From contig NC_135498.1 in the NCBI RefSeq assembly GCF_052857255.1, positions 165,164,124-165,228,123 of the forward strand: 64,000 nt of DNA. Reading direction: 5' to 3'. Below are positions 41,783-52,781 of this stretch, in pieces (the stretch's first letter is position 1; each line of letters opens with the position of its first letter). The stretch is from Amblyomma americanum. Lineage: Eukaryota; Arthropoda; Arachnida; Ixodida; Ixodidae. The position numbers and the translations under genes were made by a program. A model generated the notes under the pieces. That model was not told the origin of the DNA and did not search any database. It saw only the letters and a program-made list of their open reading frames with translations.

Positions 41783-43277
41783 TTGGATTTGGGTGCTACG
41801 CCATGGATGTTGCATTTCCAGAGGCGCATTCAATGCCGAAGAATCAAGAATCCGCTATCGGTCTTGCGTGATCGGGGGAACGCCATGAAACTTTATGACG
41901 ACGATAAGTTCCTTGCTCGGTACCGTTTCTCCAAGAACGCCGTGCGGAAGCTGCTCGTCATGCTGCCTCTCCATGAAAGCTCAGACAGCCGGAGATAGGC
42001 TGTGCTCCCGATGCTGCAGCTCCTAATGGCATTGCAGTTCTTTAACAATAGCACCTTCAAACCGTCACCGGAGACCTGGTTCGGATTTCTGAGTCAATGG
42101 TGTGCCGCGCCGTTTGCAAGGTGATGGTGCTTTTAGCAAAGCACCTGCGCCCGATGCTGGTGCACTAGCCCGATGTGTTCCAGTTGGCACGAGTGATGCA
42201 GGACTTATACGAACTCGCGGATTTCCCTGGTGTAACAGGCTGGATAGATTGCACGCACGTGCGAATCAAAAGCTCCGGCGAAGTGTACGCTGAAGTGTAT
42301 CGTAACCGCAAGATATTCTGTTCCATCAACGTGCAGGTAATGAAAACTGCAGCACTGCTAATTTGTTCTCGCAGCGCGCTTGCTGTCTTTTTTTACCCCG
42401 TGGCAATACGAACGTACAAACGTGAGATTGCTTGTTTCCAGTGCTGGCCGATGAAATAAAGCGAAATATGTCTCAGTACGTGCGCATTGCTGCGCTCGAG
42501 GTCCAGCTTTTTCCTTTGAATGGAGCGACTGTTCGAGTGTAGCGGCATTTCCCATGTGCAGCACCGCTCGAGCGCTGCAATACATGTTTTGTGTATTGCA
42601 TGTACGCTCCGAGAGCGAGTTTCGCGGGTGTTAAAGAACTGTGTTTTCTCAGCGGTGCACTGCCGTATCAGCAGTGACTGAGCTCCACAGATGGCTTCCC
42701 TCATACATGAGCGGTTTATCCCGAGCCCAGGAGTAAAAAGCACTGTATGCGGCCCCAGATTTGCTGACTAATATATCGCTGGTTTATTGCAGGCTCCTAC
42801 CGGACCACAACTTCTGTTTTCCGATATTGTTGCCACCTGGGCAGACTCGGTGCACGACAGCAGAATGTTTGATAATTCCCGCCTGCGGGTGCTGTACGAG
42901 GAGAGACGAGTGCCTGGCGTGCTGCTGGGAGATGCTGGGTATGGATGCCAGCCATACCTCATGACACCGCTCTCAGACCCTGGCCCGGCAAATACACAAC
43001 AAGGCAGGCAAGTTAAAATGTTGGCAGTGACATTGCATGACTATTTGGCCACACCTCTGAGATGTGGCATGCTATAGTAAGACTGATAGGGCACTGTGTA
43101 ATATTCCTTTGCTCACGCAGGTACCAGAAAGCCCAGAGAAGGACACGAAACAGTGTTGAAAGGGCATTTGTCACCTGGAAGCGTCGCTTCCCCTGCCTCT
43201 ACATGGAGTTGCAAAATAAGCACCACGGCAGCGGCAAGGCGCTCACCGCACCTTACACCTGCAGATGGGCTCATTGA
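41783..43277 (+). pseudogene. PIF/Harbinger transposase (HARBI1-like) with two introns
   Basis: The exon 1 region (41783-42336) encodes FLARYRFSKNAVRKLLVMLP, LQLLMALQFFNNSTF and VTGWIDCTHVRIKSS (first DDE Asp; Cys replaces the usual Gly after it), then EVYRNRKIFCSINVQ. Intron 1 is 42337-42792 (GT-AG). Exon 2 (42793-43007) has LLFSDIVATWADSVHDSRMFDNS and VLLGDAGYGCQPYLMTPL (second Asp). Intron 2 is 43008-43120 (GC-AG). Exon 3 has RRTRNSVERAFVTWKRRFPCL (final Glu). A TAG at about 41998, a frameshift near 42085 and a TAG near 42167 kill it. TIRs were not identified. Confidence 0.87.
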
Positions 43278-43779
43278 GAGTACATCGCGCATGCAGGCTC
43301 GGAAGCTGCTCATACAGAAGAACTCCACCTGAGTAAGAAATGCAAAATTCTCCACACTGTGTCGTACATGCCTGAAAACTGCACCTACATTTGTGCAAGG
43401 GTTAAGAAAATGTTCATATTTCTTCTGTTTGGGAGGCTGTCGAATTGCCAGCTGGTTGCACTTCACAAAGCTGCTGTTCCTTATTCGAGCTCCGGCATTT
43501 TTGAAAATAGTGTCCATTATTCTAAAGCCATTCATCGTGCTGTATTGATCTTGCAGGAGGCGAATACAAGCATGCTGCTCCCACAGAAGAGCTGAGTCAC
43601 AAAAAGGGCCACCTACAGTATGGGCGCCCCATCGCCAATGGCCAGTGCTAGAGCAGCAACCAGACCAATGTAACACGTTTCCGCAGAGTTCGTCCTTAAT
43701 GTCCTGCTTCCATGCCTCACACATATTTTTAATTTGCTCATTGCTAATACTATCTTGCCATCTAAAATGCAGATTGCAC

Positions 43780-45385
43780 GTGTGGGTCATATACAAAAAC
43801 GGCGACAAAAATGACTTCGACAATTAAAGACCCATCTCTTGTGCAACCAATATTTTCTAAACCACTTTCAAAGCTAATTCACAAATGTTTCGCAAAGTTC
43901 GAGGAGAAACAAAATATAACAACTGACTCACAGTATGGATTTCATAAGCACCGTTCTACAAAGCACGCATTACTAGCTCAAAAAGAATACGTATTAAAAC
44001 ACCTTGATCAAAATAAAATTGCCATCGACATTTTCATAGACTACAAAAACGTTTGATTTGTTGGACCATACATTAGTAATTCGCCAACTTGGCCACTACG
44101 GTTTATGAGGTCACGCAGGATCTCTTGTACAGTCTTACTTGCGTAATCGCTGACAAGCGGTCAGTAATAATGGGTATATATCGTAAATAGAATCACTTCA
44201 CCGTGGTGTTCATCAGGGAAGCATACTGGGCCCTTTTCTTTTTAATATTTTTATTAATGATATTGTGCTCATCGCCACTGCAAAATACATAATATATGCT
44301 GACGATATGAGTATATTTTTTTCAGGAACTCAAGCAGATACTTTAGTAGATACGGTTAATTCTGCCTTCTCTAATTTACATGAATGGACACAAAAAAAAT
44401 GGTTTACAGGTAAATGTCACGAAAACAAAAGCAGTTATTTTTAGAGCAAAAAATAAGAAAGTTACACTTGTAAAAGACATTTGCTTAAATATTGCTCTTT
44501 TAGATATAGTATCTACATTTAAAACAGTGGGCGTTGTATTCAATGAAAAAATGACTTGGGATGACCATGTCTATTTTATTGCGAGCAAAATGTCGCAAAT
44601 TATTTGTTTAATTTGTAGATATCGCCAACTACTGCCAACAAGGGCACTGCTGGCCATATATTATTAACTCTTAAGCCCACGCCTCAATTACAGCACTTTA
44701 GTGTGGGGAAAAACGCCGGAAGGAAACATCAATAAGCTACTTGTATTACAGAAAAATTTTCTGAGAATAATTGAAAATGTTCTTAGAACATTCCACACGC
44801 AAGAAATTTTTTCTAAATACGAAATACTTCCGGTGACTAAATTGTACACATTTCGCTTAAGCCACGCTCTGAAGCGCGAAATTAATAATCACACGTCCTT
44901 CCTTCATGAACTGCCCAACATTGAAGTAAGCTATAAAGTACACACCACAAGAAACGTCGATCAGTGGCATATTAAAACATACCGAACAACATATGGCTGC
45001 CAAACACTTGAAGACATATTACCGCGTCTACTAAATGCTCTTTGTGTCAAAAACATTAACTTGAAAACCACCTCACATTGAAATCTTTTAGAATATTTTT
45101 TATTTACAGACACTGCTTTGAAGTCGTGAAACAAATAATTGTATTGTACTGTTCATTGCTTTGTTTGTCATTTTATTTTCCTGACGGGACGTACCTGTCG
45201 CGATTATTTGCAACATTGTATTGTAAATATATTGTATTATAATTTGAAAGTGTGCCACTATTTTGTTTCCAAAGTTCGCAGCCGGGTGTCCATGGCCAGA
45301 TCAAGCGGTCCAAGAGGCCGCTTTTACTATGGACCCCCTGTCACCATGTATATTGTGGGGGTAAATAAATAAATAAAAAATGAAA
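43780..45385 (+). mobile_element. CR1/L2-like LINE fragment, decayed
   Basis: RT motifs in broken frames: IYKNGDKNDFDN followed by RPIS (43787-43835), FSKPLSKLIHKCF, DSQYGFHKHRSTKHALL, then GSILGPFLFNIFINDIV and IIYADDMSIF (about 44215-44320). The C-terminal part FKTVGVVFNEKMTWDDHV lies at 44380-44667, followed by ILPVTKLYTFRLSHALKREI at 44701-45081. The 3' end at 45360-45385 is an AATA/ATGAA-type short repeat tail. The N-terminal endonuclease is missing. At least four frame breaks. Confidence 0.8.
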
Positions 45386-45404
45386 TGAATTGAGGGTAGC
45401 GCCA

Positions 45405-45745
45405 GTCTGTACATTGTAAAAATAGATTTTAGGCTCATGCTTTAAAGGGTTTAGTGTCCCAAAGTTTCTCAGGCTATGAGGAATGCCATTGTGAAGGGCT
45501 GTGGATAATTGCGACAGCCGGAGGTTCTTTAACGTGCACTGGCATAGCACCGTACATTGGCATCTAACATTTCACCTCCATTAAAACACGACCGCCGCGG
45601 CCAGAAAAGCGTTGCTAGTCTAGGCTCCCTATGTTGTTTCTATATTTTATTAGAGCACAAATAAAAGTGATCGAACATTTGTGTTTCGGTTAGCAGCCGA
45701 GCGCCATAACTACTCAGCCATTGCAGTGGCTTCATCGCGGAAATG
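45405..45745 (-). repeat. Ruka-like tRNA-derived SINE, interrupted
   Basis: On the minus strand the tRNA-like head (ATGGCTGAGTAGTTATGGCG, 45740-45680) is separated by about 70 bp of unrelated AT-rich sequence (45604-45675) from the SINE body (GGCCGCGGCGGTCGTG to TTGGGACACTAAACCC, 45603-45435). The body aligns with the better copy at 52541-52781. Diverged, so old. Confidence 0.72.
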
Positions 45746-46059
45746 TGCTGCTGTTCTCTACTGCTGTTCTGTACTGTTTCTCTGACAGCCGCAGCTGCTC
45801 CACCAGGATATTTTAGTTCTCTCGGTGTTATTACATATGGGCACTGCGTTGGAGAGACTCATTACGTGGAGCGGGTCGTTTGGAGAGAATTGTTTAGTTG
45901 AGGTAGAGTTGTACATCGAATTACATAGCTGGAACTAGCTGCTGTGCTCTGTGTTAGGTTATAGAATGGAGCTGGTCTGCTTTTTGAAGAGCTCCACTGT
46001 CTCACCTAACCTACACCTTGTGGGTTTCAGTCTTCCGCCGCCCGTCGAAGGCGGGTTTT

Positions 46060-47532
46060 CTCTATCTCCTCGAGAGAAACTCGTTCGGCGCACCACACTT
46101 GCCGTCTCACTAGAGACGCATCGGAGCGACGATGTCCGGAAGCCTCTGCCACCTGGCCTGGCTTTGCATACTGGACAGAATCCCCCAGCGCAGTAGTTCG
46201 GTGGGTAGTTGCACTGGCAGGCTCGGGCATTATAGAGATGCCCACGGAGTAGCCACGCACGTAATCTCACATGCGCGGCATTTTCCGATCCTTCAGCGGT
46301 TTCACTGAACGTGGGTATTATAGCATTACGTTTAGGCACTTCCCTGAATTTAGCTTGCCTTTGCGCCATCCGGCGCTTATTGATTACAGTCATTATGCGA
46401 TCTCGCAAACGCAGGAGCTGTTTGATACCTCCATCTGAATTTGGGCGCTCAGTCACTTGCGCGGAATAACGACTTTGAAGCGCTCATTTGATGCCTCTTT
46501 TACCGGGCACGTGTTTTAGGAAAGGTCCATCACGGTACCAGCAGGAAGCCTCGAACTCACTCGTCGCAATACGAGCGACACTTGAGTTAGCACCACCTAC
46601 ACTACAAGTGGCTTCACAGCGCAACTTGGCCTTACTTGTCGGAGGGTCTGCCTCTCAATAAGACATGCTATCCGCTCCTCACAAAAATGAGTCTTCCTAC
46701 TTAGTCTTAAGCACCTGTGTGCTGAACGACGCAACCTCGAGGGCGATTGGGCCCCGCTGCAATGAGGCGCACGTGCTCTCTGTGCTTCGCACACGGTGCG
46801 TTCCTCGCTACGAGTTCCTTCTGCATATCGGTAGGGTATTAGTAATCGATGTTCACGACAGCGCAACCACGAGAACACATTCGAACTCTCCTTTCGAATG
46901 GCATCCGCGCATCATGAACAGATCCGGCCTATTCGTGTGAACTCGTCCATTATCGATGTGACACCGCTACATTTGCAACTAGCTTCGAGAACTCCCGAGT
47001 AGTAGTGGTGACAAGAATTTACGGGCCGCGGAAATATAGGCCTGTACTGAGCGCGCTTCAGCGGTGATTTCAGCCTGCATCCTCCGCCCTACACATTGCG
47101 CTATTATAAGCCAAATGGCAAAGCGCACTTACTGCGTCTGCGGGCGTTGCAAGAGCTGGAACGCGGCATCATTCCGTTAGCTGGACCAACTAGCCGGCTT
47201 GCTTGAGCTAAGTGGGAACGGCGGCTGTCGCCAACTGGTGGTGGCGGCTAGACGAGTAGCTCGGGATCTTCTCGAGAGAAACTCGCTCGGCGTACCACAC
47301 CTGCGGTCGCACTGGAAACGCATCGGAGCGACGCGGTCCGGAAGCCTAAGCCACCTGGCCTGGCTTCGCGTACTGGCCAGGATCCCCCTGTGCAGTAGTT
47401 CGGTGGGTAGTTGCACTTGGACTTCGTTCACGGGCCTCGCAGTACCACATCTGCGGTTGGCCGTCGTGCTGTTATCCATGAGCTAGCCTCCCCTACTGGA
47501 TCTCCAGAGGGGCCCCACGTTGGGCGCCATTT
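46060..47532 (-). other. Leader/gag-like region of an LTR element, with an internal direct repeat
   Basis: Lies downstream (minus strand) of the tRNA-Lys primer-binding site at 47512-47529. A segment of about 150 bp at 46069-46220 is repeated at 47268-47430 (CTCGAGAGAAACTCG, GCATCGGAGCGACG, CAGTAGTTCGGTGGGTAG in both), diverged by roughly 15 percent. Frames of 100-165 codons here show no recognisable gag or pol motif. 46221-47260 holds nothing I can identify. Confidence 0.45.
47512..47529 (-). other. Primer-binding site matching tRNA-Lys(CTT)
   Basis: The plus strand reads GCCCCACGTTGGGCGCCA, identical to the last 15 nt of tRNA-Lys(CTT) plus the added CCA. The minus strand is therefore a perfect 18-nt primer-binding site (TGGCGCCCAACGTGGGGC) immediately inside an LTR. 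This marks a minus-strand retroelement primed by the same tRNA species that forms the arrays. Confidence 0.85.
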
Positions 47533-47906
47533 TGTGGGGTCTGCAGTGCGGTCTGAGACAGGACCGCTTTGCTAGCTCGGACCTCAGCTGCGGCCACGAA
47601 TAAAAACGCACCGAGGAATAGCCAGCAGGCAAGGGTGTTTAATGGGGATCTCCCCAACTGGCGGCCTCCTCGGTGCAGCAGTACTGGCGGAAGCCAGGAG
47701 AGCAACGCAGAGTGGCGTCACCTTGACAGCAGCGGCTCCCAGCGTACTCCAGATCCGTCCGCATGCATCGCCGTGGTTCCATCTTCTCTCCTATCGCCAG
47801 CTCCCGCACTGCCGCCGAAGACAAGAGGTGGGGAGAGGAGGTCCGCGTCTCCACCGCCACAAGAGAAGAGCCTGCTCTGGCTGGCGAGGGAAAACCGATT
47901 CCCACA
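47533..47906 (-). repeat. LTR (5' LTR of a minus-strand retroelement)
   Basis: 374 bp bounded by TGTGGGG (47533) and CCCACA (47901-47906), giving TG...CA ends with an inverted repeat, located 3 bp from the primer-binding site. No second copy is seen in the window, so the element is truncated on its 3' side, or its other LTR has been lost. Confidence 0.7.
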
Positions 47907-47941
47907 ACCTCTTTGGCATATGAAACCTATTCAGAGTTGCT

Positions 47942-48860
47942 TTTTAGGCGTGTTCCCCCAGACGGTCATTCAGACAACGTCCAGTTTGGCCGACATAAAA
48001 CTTTCCACAAGACATAGGAATGGAGTAAACCACTCCAGTGGAAGACCGAACGAACGGTTTCTGGTGCTTCTTCAGACACCCACGTTTTTTTGCGTCACAA
48101 ATGCGTGACGTCCAGAAGTCCAAACGTGGAGCAGGGCCAAAAATTGCTGAAACTCAACAAAATGCCCCTAGGCCTGAGGTCGTGCCGTATATCCACAAAA
48201 TTTCGCACAACCTCAAAAACGTTGCAAGCAGACACGGTGTAGCTGTCGTGTTCTCGGCTCCCAACAAATTGGGAAAGCTCTGCCCACGCATTTGTGACGC
48301 AAAAAAACGTGGGTGTCTCAAGAAGCACCAGAAACCGTTCGTTCGGTGTTCCACTGGAGTGGTTTACTCCATTCCTATGTCTTGTGGAAAGTTTTATGTC
48401 GGCCAAACTGGACGTTGTCGGAATGACCGTCTGGGGGAACACGCCCTAAATTTAGAAAACCGAGAGGACAAATACGTGCATTTGGTTGCGCACGTTAGTA
48501 ACTGTGAAGAATGTGTGGCCCGCTGTGAAGAGACGAAGGTTCTTGGCAAGAGTACAGATAAGACGGCACGGATTAGCCTAGAAGCTTATCATATAAAGAA
48601 ACTTGGTGGCGAGTGCATCAGCGAACCTTCTTTATCTCTGTTCGCGGCTGAGATCGCCTTTTTTAAAGCGGCTAACTGTTAATTTTCACAAATGTTTCTT
48701 TTCATGTCTTACGCATGTCTGCCCGCGCATGCGTTCTGCTTTAGTGGTTTTTTCGCACCTTGTTTTGTTATCTCATTCTTTCTTTCTTTTTTCATGGTAT
48801 ATCACCCCACCCTTCGGCCTTTATAAGGTGTGGCCTTCCGCCAATAAAGCCAGTTGACAG
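47942..48860 (+). mobile_element. Penelope-like element fragment with GIY-YIG and an inverted arm
   Basis: A coding fragment with GIY-YIG endonuclease (see 48038-48682) is preceded by an inverted copy of about 165 bp of itself (47945-48107 is the reverse complement of 48286-48450). Such partially inverted, pseudo-LTR arrangements are characteristic of Penelope-like elements. The 3' part contains AATAAAGCCAGTTGAC (48843-48858). The RT domain is absent, so this is a 5'-truncated copy. Confidence 0.82.
48038..48682 (+). pseudogene. GIY-YIG endonuclease domain of a Penelope-like element
   Basis: 214 codons open, but the first 25 read the inverted arm and are not native. The conserved part begins around residue 110: CSTGVVYSIPMSCGKFYVGQ (GIY-YIG variant), then TGRCRNDRLGEHALNLEN (R and H), KTARISLEAYHIKKLGGECIS (catalytic Glu region) and LFAAEIAFFKA. 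A Cys/His-rich segment (HVSNCEECVARCEETKV) lies between, as in Penelope-like EN domains. Without RT it cannot act autonomously. Confidence 0.83.
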
Positions 48861-49715
48861 TTTGCGCTTGTGTGTTTGTGTCGCCTTTCTCGTGCGTCGT
48901 TTTATTTGCGCAAAAGAACATTTCTAGATCTAATTTGTTGTTTTAAATTGCCTGTCTGGCAGTTCGTCGCAGTGCTGTGGGAGGAATAGACTACTCATTT
49001 CAGTTTTTTCCGAGCAGGAACTCAAAGGGGTCGCTTCTTTTTGGAGTGCTTGTTTGGATACGTTCCTCAAACTGGCTGTGTGAATGGTTCATTTGTACTC
49101 TGCATGTTGTCGAGGCAATCGTTGCAGCGTCTTTTTCATTTATTGACCAAGTCATTGTACCAGACCATGTCATGCTGGGTGCTAAGAAGCAAATCGCGGA
49201 GGTTGTTGTGGCACTTCTTAACTCGTAACTGCTGTTTTCACGGCTAGGGCTTCGCAATCTGCAAGTAGTTGTGCTCACTAGTATTCTTAGCACTTGGGCC
49301 AAATGCCACAACTGAACAGTTAAGGTTCGCAACTTTTGTGCCAGTGCGCCTGTCAAGTTGAGGATGCAGAAGTTGCTTTTACGGCAGCAATGCATACTTC
49401 CATCGACCTAGTCATACACTTGGAACAATACACGCACGCATACATGCAATTCAGCGAGGTCATAGGATCACATTCAGACTCGTCACTTTTAATAATAATA
49501 ATAAATACTGTTTATTTGTATCAAGCAGAATGTACAGGATGCTGCAGGCCTGCAGAAAAAGCAGTCATGCACACGGCTTGACAAGGCTGCAGGCCTGCTA
49601 TACACTGATTTTACGTTTATTCACGCTTGAGGTGTTTCGTCGCATAGCACCTTACAGAGCTCCTGCTCTTTCACTTTTTTCGATGTGCAGAATTTTAATC
49701 TCTACTTTTTGTTTT

Positions 49716-51660
49716 TCATTCATTTTCTTGTTTTGCAAGCTCATTTTTTAGTTTCAGAAGCTCAATCTCCTGATCTTGTTCAAGAAACTTCTGCTTTCTG
49801 GCCCGTTAAAGCATCAGGCTATCAAGGTCTGCCTGGAAGAGTTTTATGCGAAGTGTGTGCTCCTCCCTCAGAATCCCCGCACGCGCCTCGTTCTCATCAG
49901 TTAATGTCTTTTCCAAAGGGCCATGGCTCCCTTGGAGCCCTGGAGCTGTCACCACTGGCTAACGCAGCAGCAGTGGTGCACCTCGATGCAGCTCCAGAAG
50001 CAAGTGGAGCTATGTTGGAGGTGGAGGAGGTATTGGGCTGGAGAATAGGCAAGGAGGTGGAGCCTTCATTTTCTTCTGGAGCTACTGCAGTTTCCCCTGC
50101 AGGTTGTCCACTTTCACTGGCAGCAGCTGGTGGTGGCTGATTGGTCAGAGGGGCTGGCATCTTCGCACGGGTGATCTGTAGTAAGCAAAAGGCGATGTGA
50201 AATAAGGTGAATCCAAGTTGCTAGTATGCAATGGACTCATTAGTGGCACATACTTTGCAGTGTTGGCATTTCTTGTGATTTGACATTGTTGTCCTGCACT
50301 ACAAAACAATAAAAAAACTATCCCAGTGTTCTGGCGCTCAACCACCACTGACGTGGCATTTCCTGTAATGAACACTACAACTGCCCGCACAGGAACGTTT
50401 GTTTTCACGTCAAGTTGTGAATTGTAAAAAAATAAAGTATGTATAACTAGCCAGTGAGTATTGACATATTTTCATCGCAACAAAATGTACTCAAAAAGGC
50501 ACTGACGAAGTGATCTTCACTCTTAGCACTTCTGTTCCATTTTTCGTGCTCATGCTGTCTTCATGCAAGCTATTGCAGTCTGCCTAAGCTAGAATGTTGC
50601 CATGAGTGGGGCTACTTTTGAAACCCCAAGATATTTTTTTAAGCTCATGCTAGGTATGCAAAGTACACAGCAGCGTACTACAGCAGAGAACAAAAGAGGA
50701 AAGCGAGAAATAAGCATCAATATTAAGTACAAGTACAAGAACCAACACGTTTACAACTTTTGCAAAAACATTAACAATTGTGCTAGAAATTAGTGGGCGC
50801 ATGATGAAAAAAACTTTCAGCACTGAAGACATGCAAGCATGAAAATATCTTGAGTGGGTGTAGTTAAAGAAGTATAAACGCAAAATTAAGGTTGCATCTT
50901 TACTCCTTTGAAAAGATGTAGAAGACCCGTACAAGGTGTCGTCACATAGGATTCTGCGAAATACTGGGTACCTCCAGCACCACTATCCATGCATGCCACA
51001 TTAGGCATTTTTAACTCTTTTTTTTACTCAATATGTTTTCGAGCTAAGCAAACAGTGCTTGCTTTTAGCAGCGTCTTTCAGTGCACAGCCAGTCATAATA
51101 ATTGAATTTTGGCATTAGTTATGGCATTAGTTAAGGATCTCTTCACACATACATGCCTTTTCTGTACCCTAGAGAAGCAGGAAGGGATGGAAGCCAAGAC
51201 GTTTGGGGTTTTTCGGAGCCTCTTGAAAGCGATTAAAGTCCACCAAGGCAGAAAGGATTGAGAGCTGCTGCACAGGAATCACTCCATGATATTCACCTAA
51301 GAGTGCCGAAAAATGTCCTGCCTCACAGCAGAAAGTGTTCACAAGAAATGGAAATGCAGTTACATTGTGAAATTGTATGCTGCCTGTGACACCACAAAAA
51401 TTGCACAGGGAAGGAAATTTCCTGCCTATTATACCAGCACAGTCTACATGAATGACACCCTACCTGCATAGTCAAACTCCATGTCGTCTGGCCCGTCAAT
51501 CATCGGCGTCAGGAGCCCGACGACATTCAAAATTTCGACGGGGGCAGATATGCCCCATTACTGTCGACCCCTTTGACAATTCTAGTGGCCATGTAGCTAA
51601 CAATGGCCCCAACCACCTGGCTAATGGGGTCTATGAAGGCAGGTGGTGGTCCTCCTCCTA
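49716..51660 (-). pseudogene. Myb/SANT-like (NAIF1-type) protein fragment, two exons
   Basis: Minus strand. An exon at about 51659-51469 begins after a pyrimidine-rich acceptor and reads GGGPPPAFIDPISQVVGAIVS, ending near FDYA at a GCAG/GTAGGG donor. Intron about 51468-50176. The second exon starts ITRAKMPAPLTNQ at 50175, runs through a Ser/Pro/Ala-rich linker, and ends in a coiled-coil-like tail (FLEQDQEIELLKLKNEL) with TGA at 49716-49718. GGGPPP followed by a charged tail is typical of the Myb-like accessory proteins of PIF/Harbinger elements. A frameshift near 49900 and a stop near 49808 break it, and the DNA-binding exon is not seen. Confidence 0.55.
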
Positions 51661-52540
51661 AACAGCAATGAAGTGTTTTAATGACACAATGAAACCAGTT
51701 CCCATTTTTCACAAACTATTGCAACTAAAGAAACACTATATCTTCCGTACGCTCAGTGCTGACTAGTTGTCTTAAACTAGTCTTGCTTTCATTAAAGTGC
51801 TACTCGTACCTGCTCGAAATCATGTCAACAGCCATTAAAGGCAGGCTGCTCTAAGTGCATGCCACTGCTTGAATACTGTTAGCACTGATAAAATGGTTGG
51901 CACGTAGTGCACTCAGCTCGAAATTAAACGCAAACACACATGTGCAGCAGTTTGTACTTTGCTGCCTTTGGAGCCATATGATGAATGTGCACTTCGTAAT
52001 ACCCTTTAGCCAGAAATATATATTATGCTAGCTGCATACAGTAGCTTACAGTAGCATACAGCAGTAGGGACCCAGGGAAAATAATTTTGTTTGCATGCTA
52101 TCGCGTTTTATCACAGCCTCGCGGTACGTGTAACCGTAAAGAAACTAATAACGTAGGTCGCGAAAAGCCTCCGTTCGACCTTATATTCTTGGCCTAGGTC
52201 TAATGTTCCCATAACGATGTTTTCCGTAGCGCTTAGGACCGTAATAACGCTGGAAGCGCAGGCCGTGAGGTCGGACATGTCGGAACATACTGTCCTTTGC
52301 GATTTTGCTCTTTGTTCAGTGCTTTGGCAAGTAATATGCTGCTATGCTCCTAATGTACTTGAGGAAAGACGACAGATCTTTGAGGGCCTCAAATTATTGT
52401 CATGTTGAATGTAAACATGTACTTTTGGGAGACTTTAAAGGTGTACAAGCGGCGTGTGATAAAGCGCGCGATACGCCGTTACAGAGATGCCATCCTGGCA
52501 GAACTGAGAAAAAGAATGCATTAATTTGGGCTCGAGGATG

Positions 52541-52781
52541 TTTAGGTTTTAGGTTCATATGGGTTTAACGTCCCAAAGCGACTCAGGCTATAAGGGACGC
52601 CGTAGTGAAGGGCTCCGGAAATTTCGACCACCTGGGGTTCTTTAACGTGCACTGACATCGAACAGTACACGGGCCTCTAGAATTTCGCCTCAATAGAAAT
52701 TTGACCGCCGCGACCGGGATCGAGCCCGCGTCTTTCGGGTCAGCAGCCGAGCGCCGTAACCGCTGAGCCACCGCGGCGGCT
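52541..52781 (-). repeat. Ruka-like SINE inserted in LINE E
   Basis: Minus strand: tRNA-related head with A box (GGTGGCTCAGCGG) and B box (GGGCTCGATCCC), body through TTAAAGAACCCCAGG to GTTAAACCCATATGAACC. Bounded by GGGCTCGAGGATG (52528-52540) and GGGCTCCAGGATG (52782-52794), a 13-bp target duplication with one mismatch. The sequence resembles the tick SINE family Ruka, as I recall it. Confidence 0.85.

Noticed and set aside
43113..43823. Minus-strand frame of 236 codons
   Set aside because: It is antisense to the last Harbinger exon and the start of a LINE, and shows no recognisable domain.
45959..46456. Minus-strand frame of 165 codons
   Set aside because: About a third of it is the 150-bp repeat also found at 47268-47430, and no domain is recognisable. 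Treated as mobile-element leader sequence.
47512..47529. Another tRNA-Lys gene
   Set aside because: Only the last 15 nt plus CCA are present, next to an LTR. tRNA genes do not encode CCA here, so it is a primer-binding site.
49000..49395. Minus-strand frame of 131 codons
   Set aside because: No domain or splice context is recognisable. The region 48860-49715 has an AAT microsatellite and otherwise nothing I can identify.
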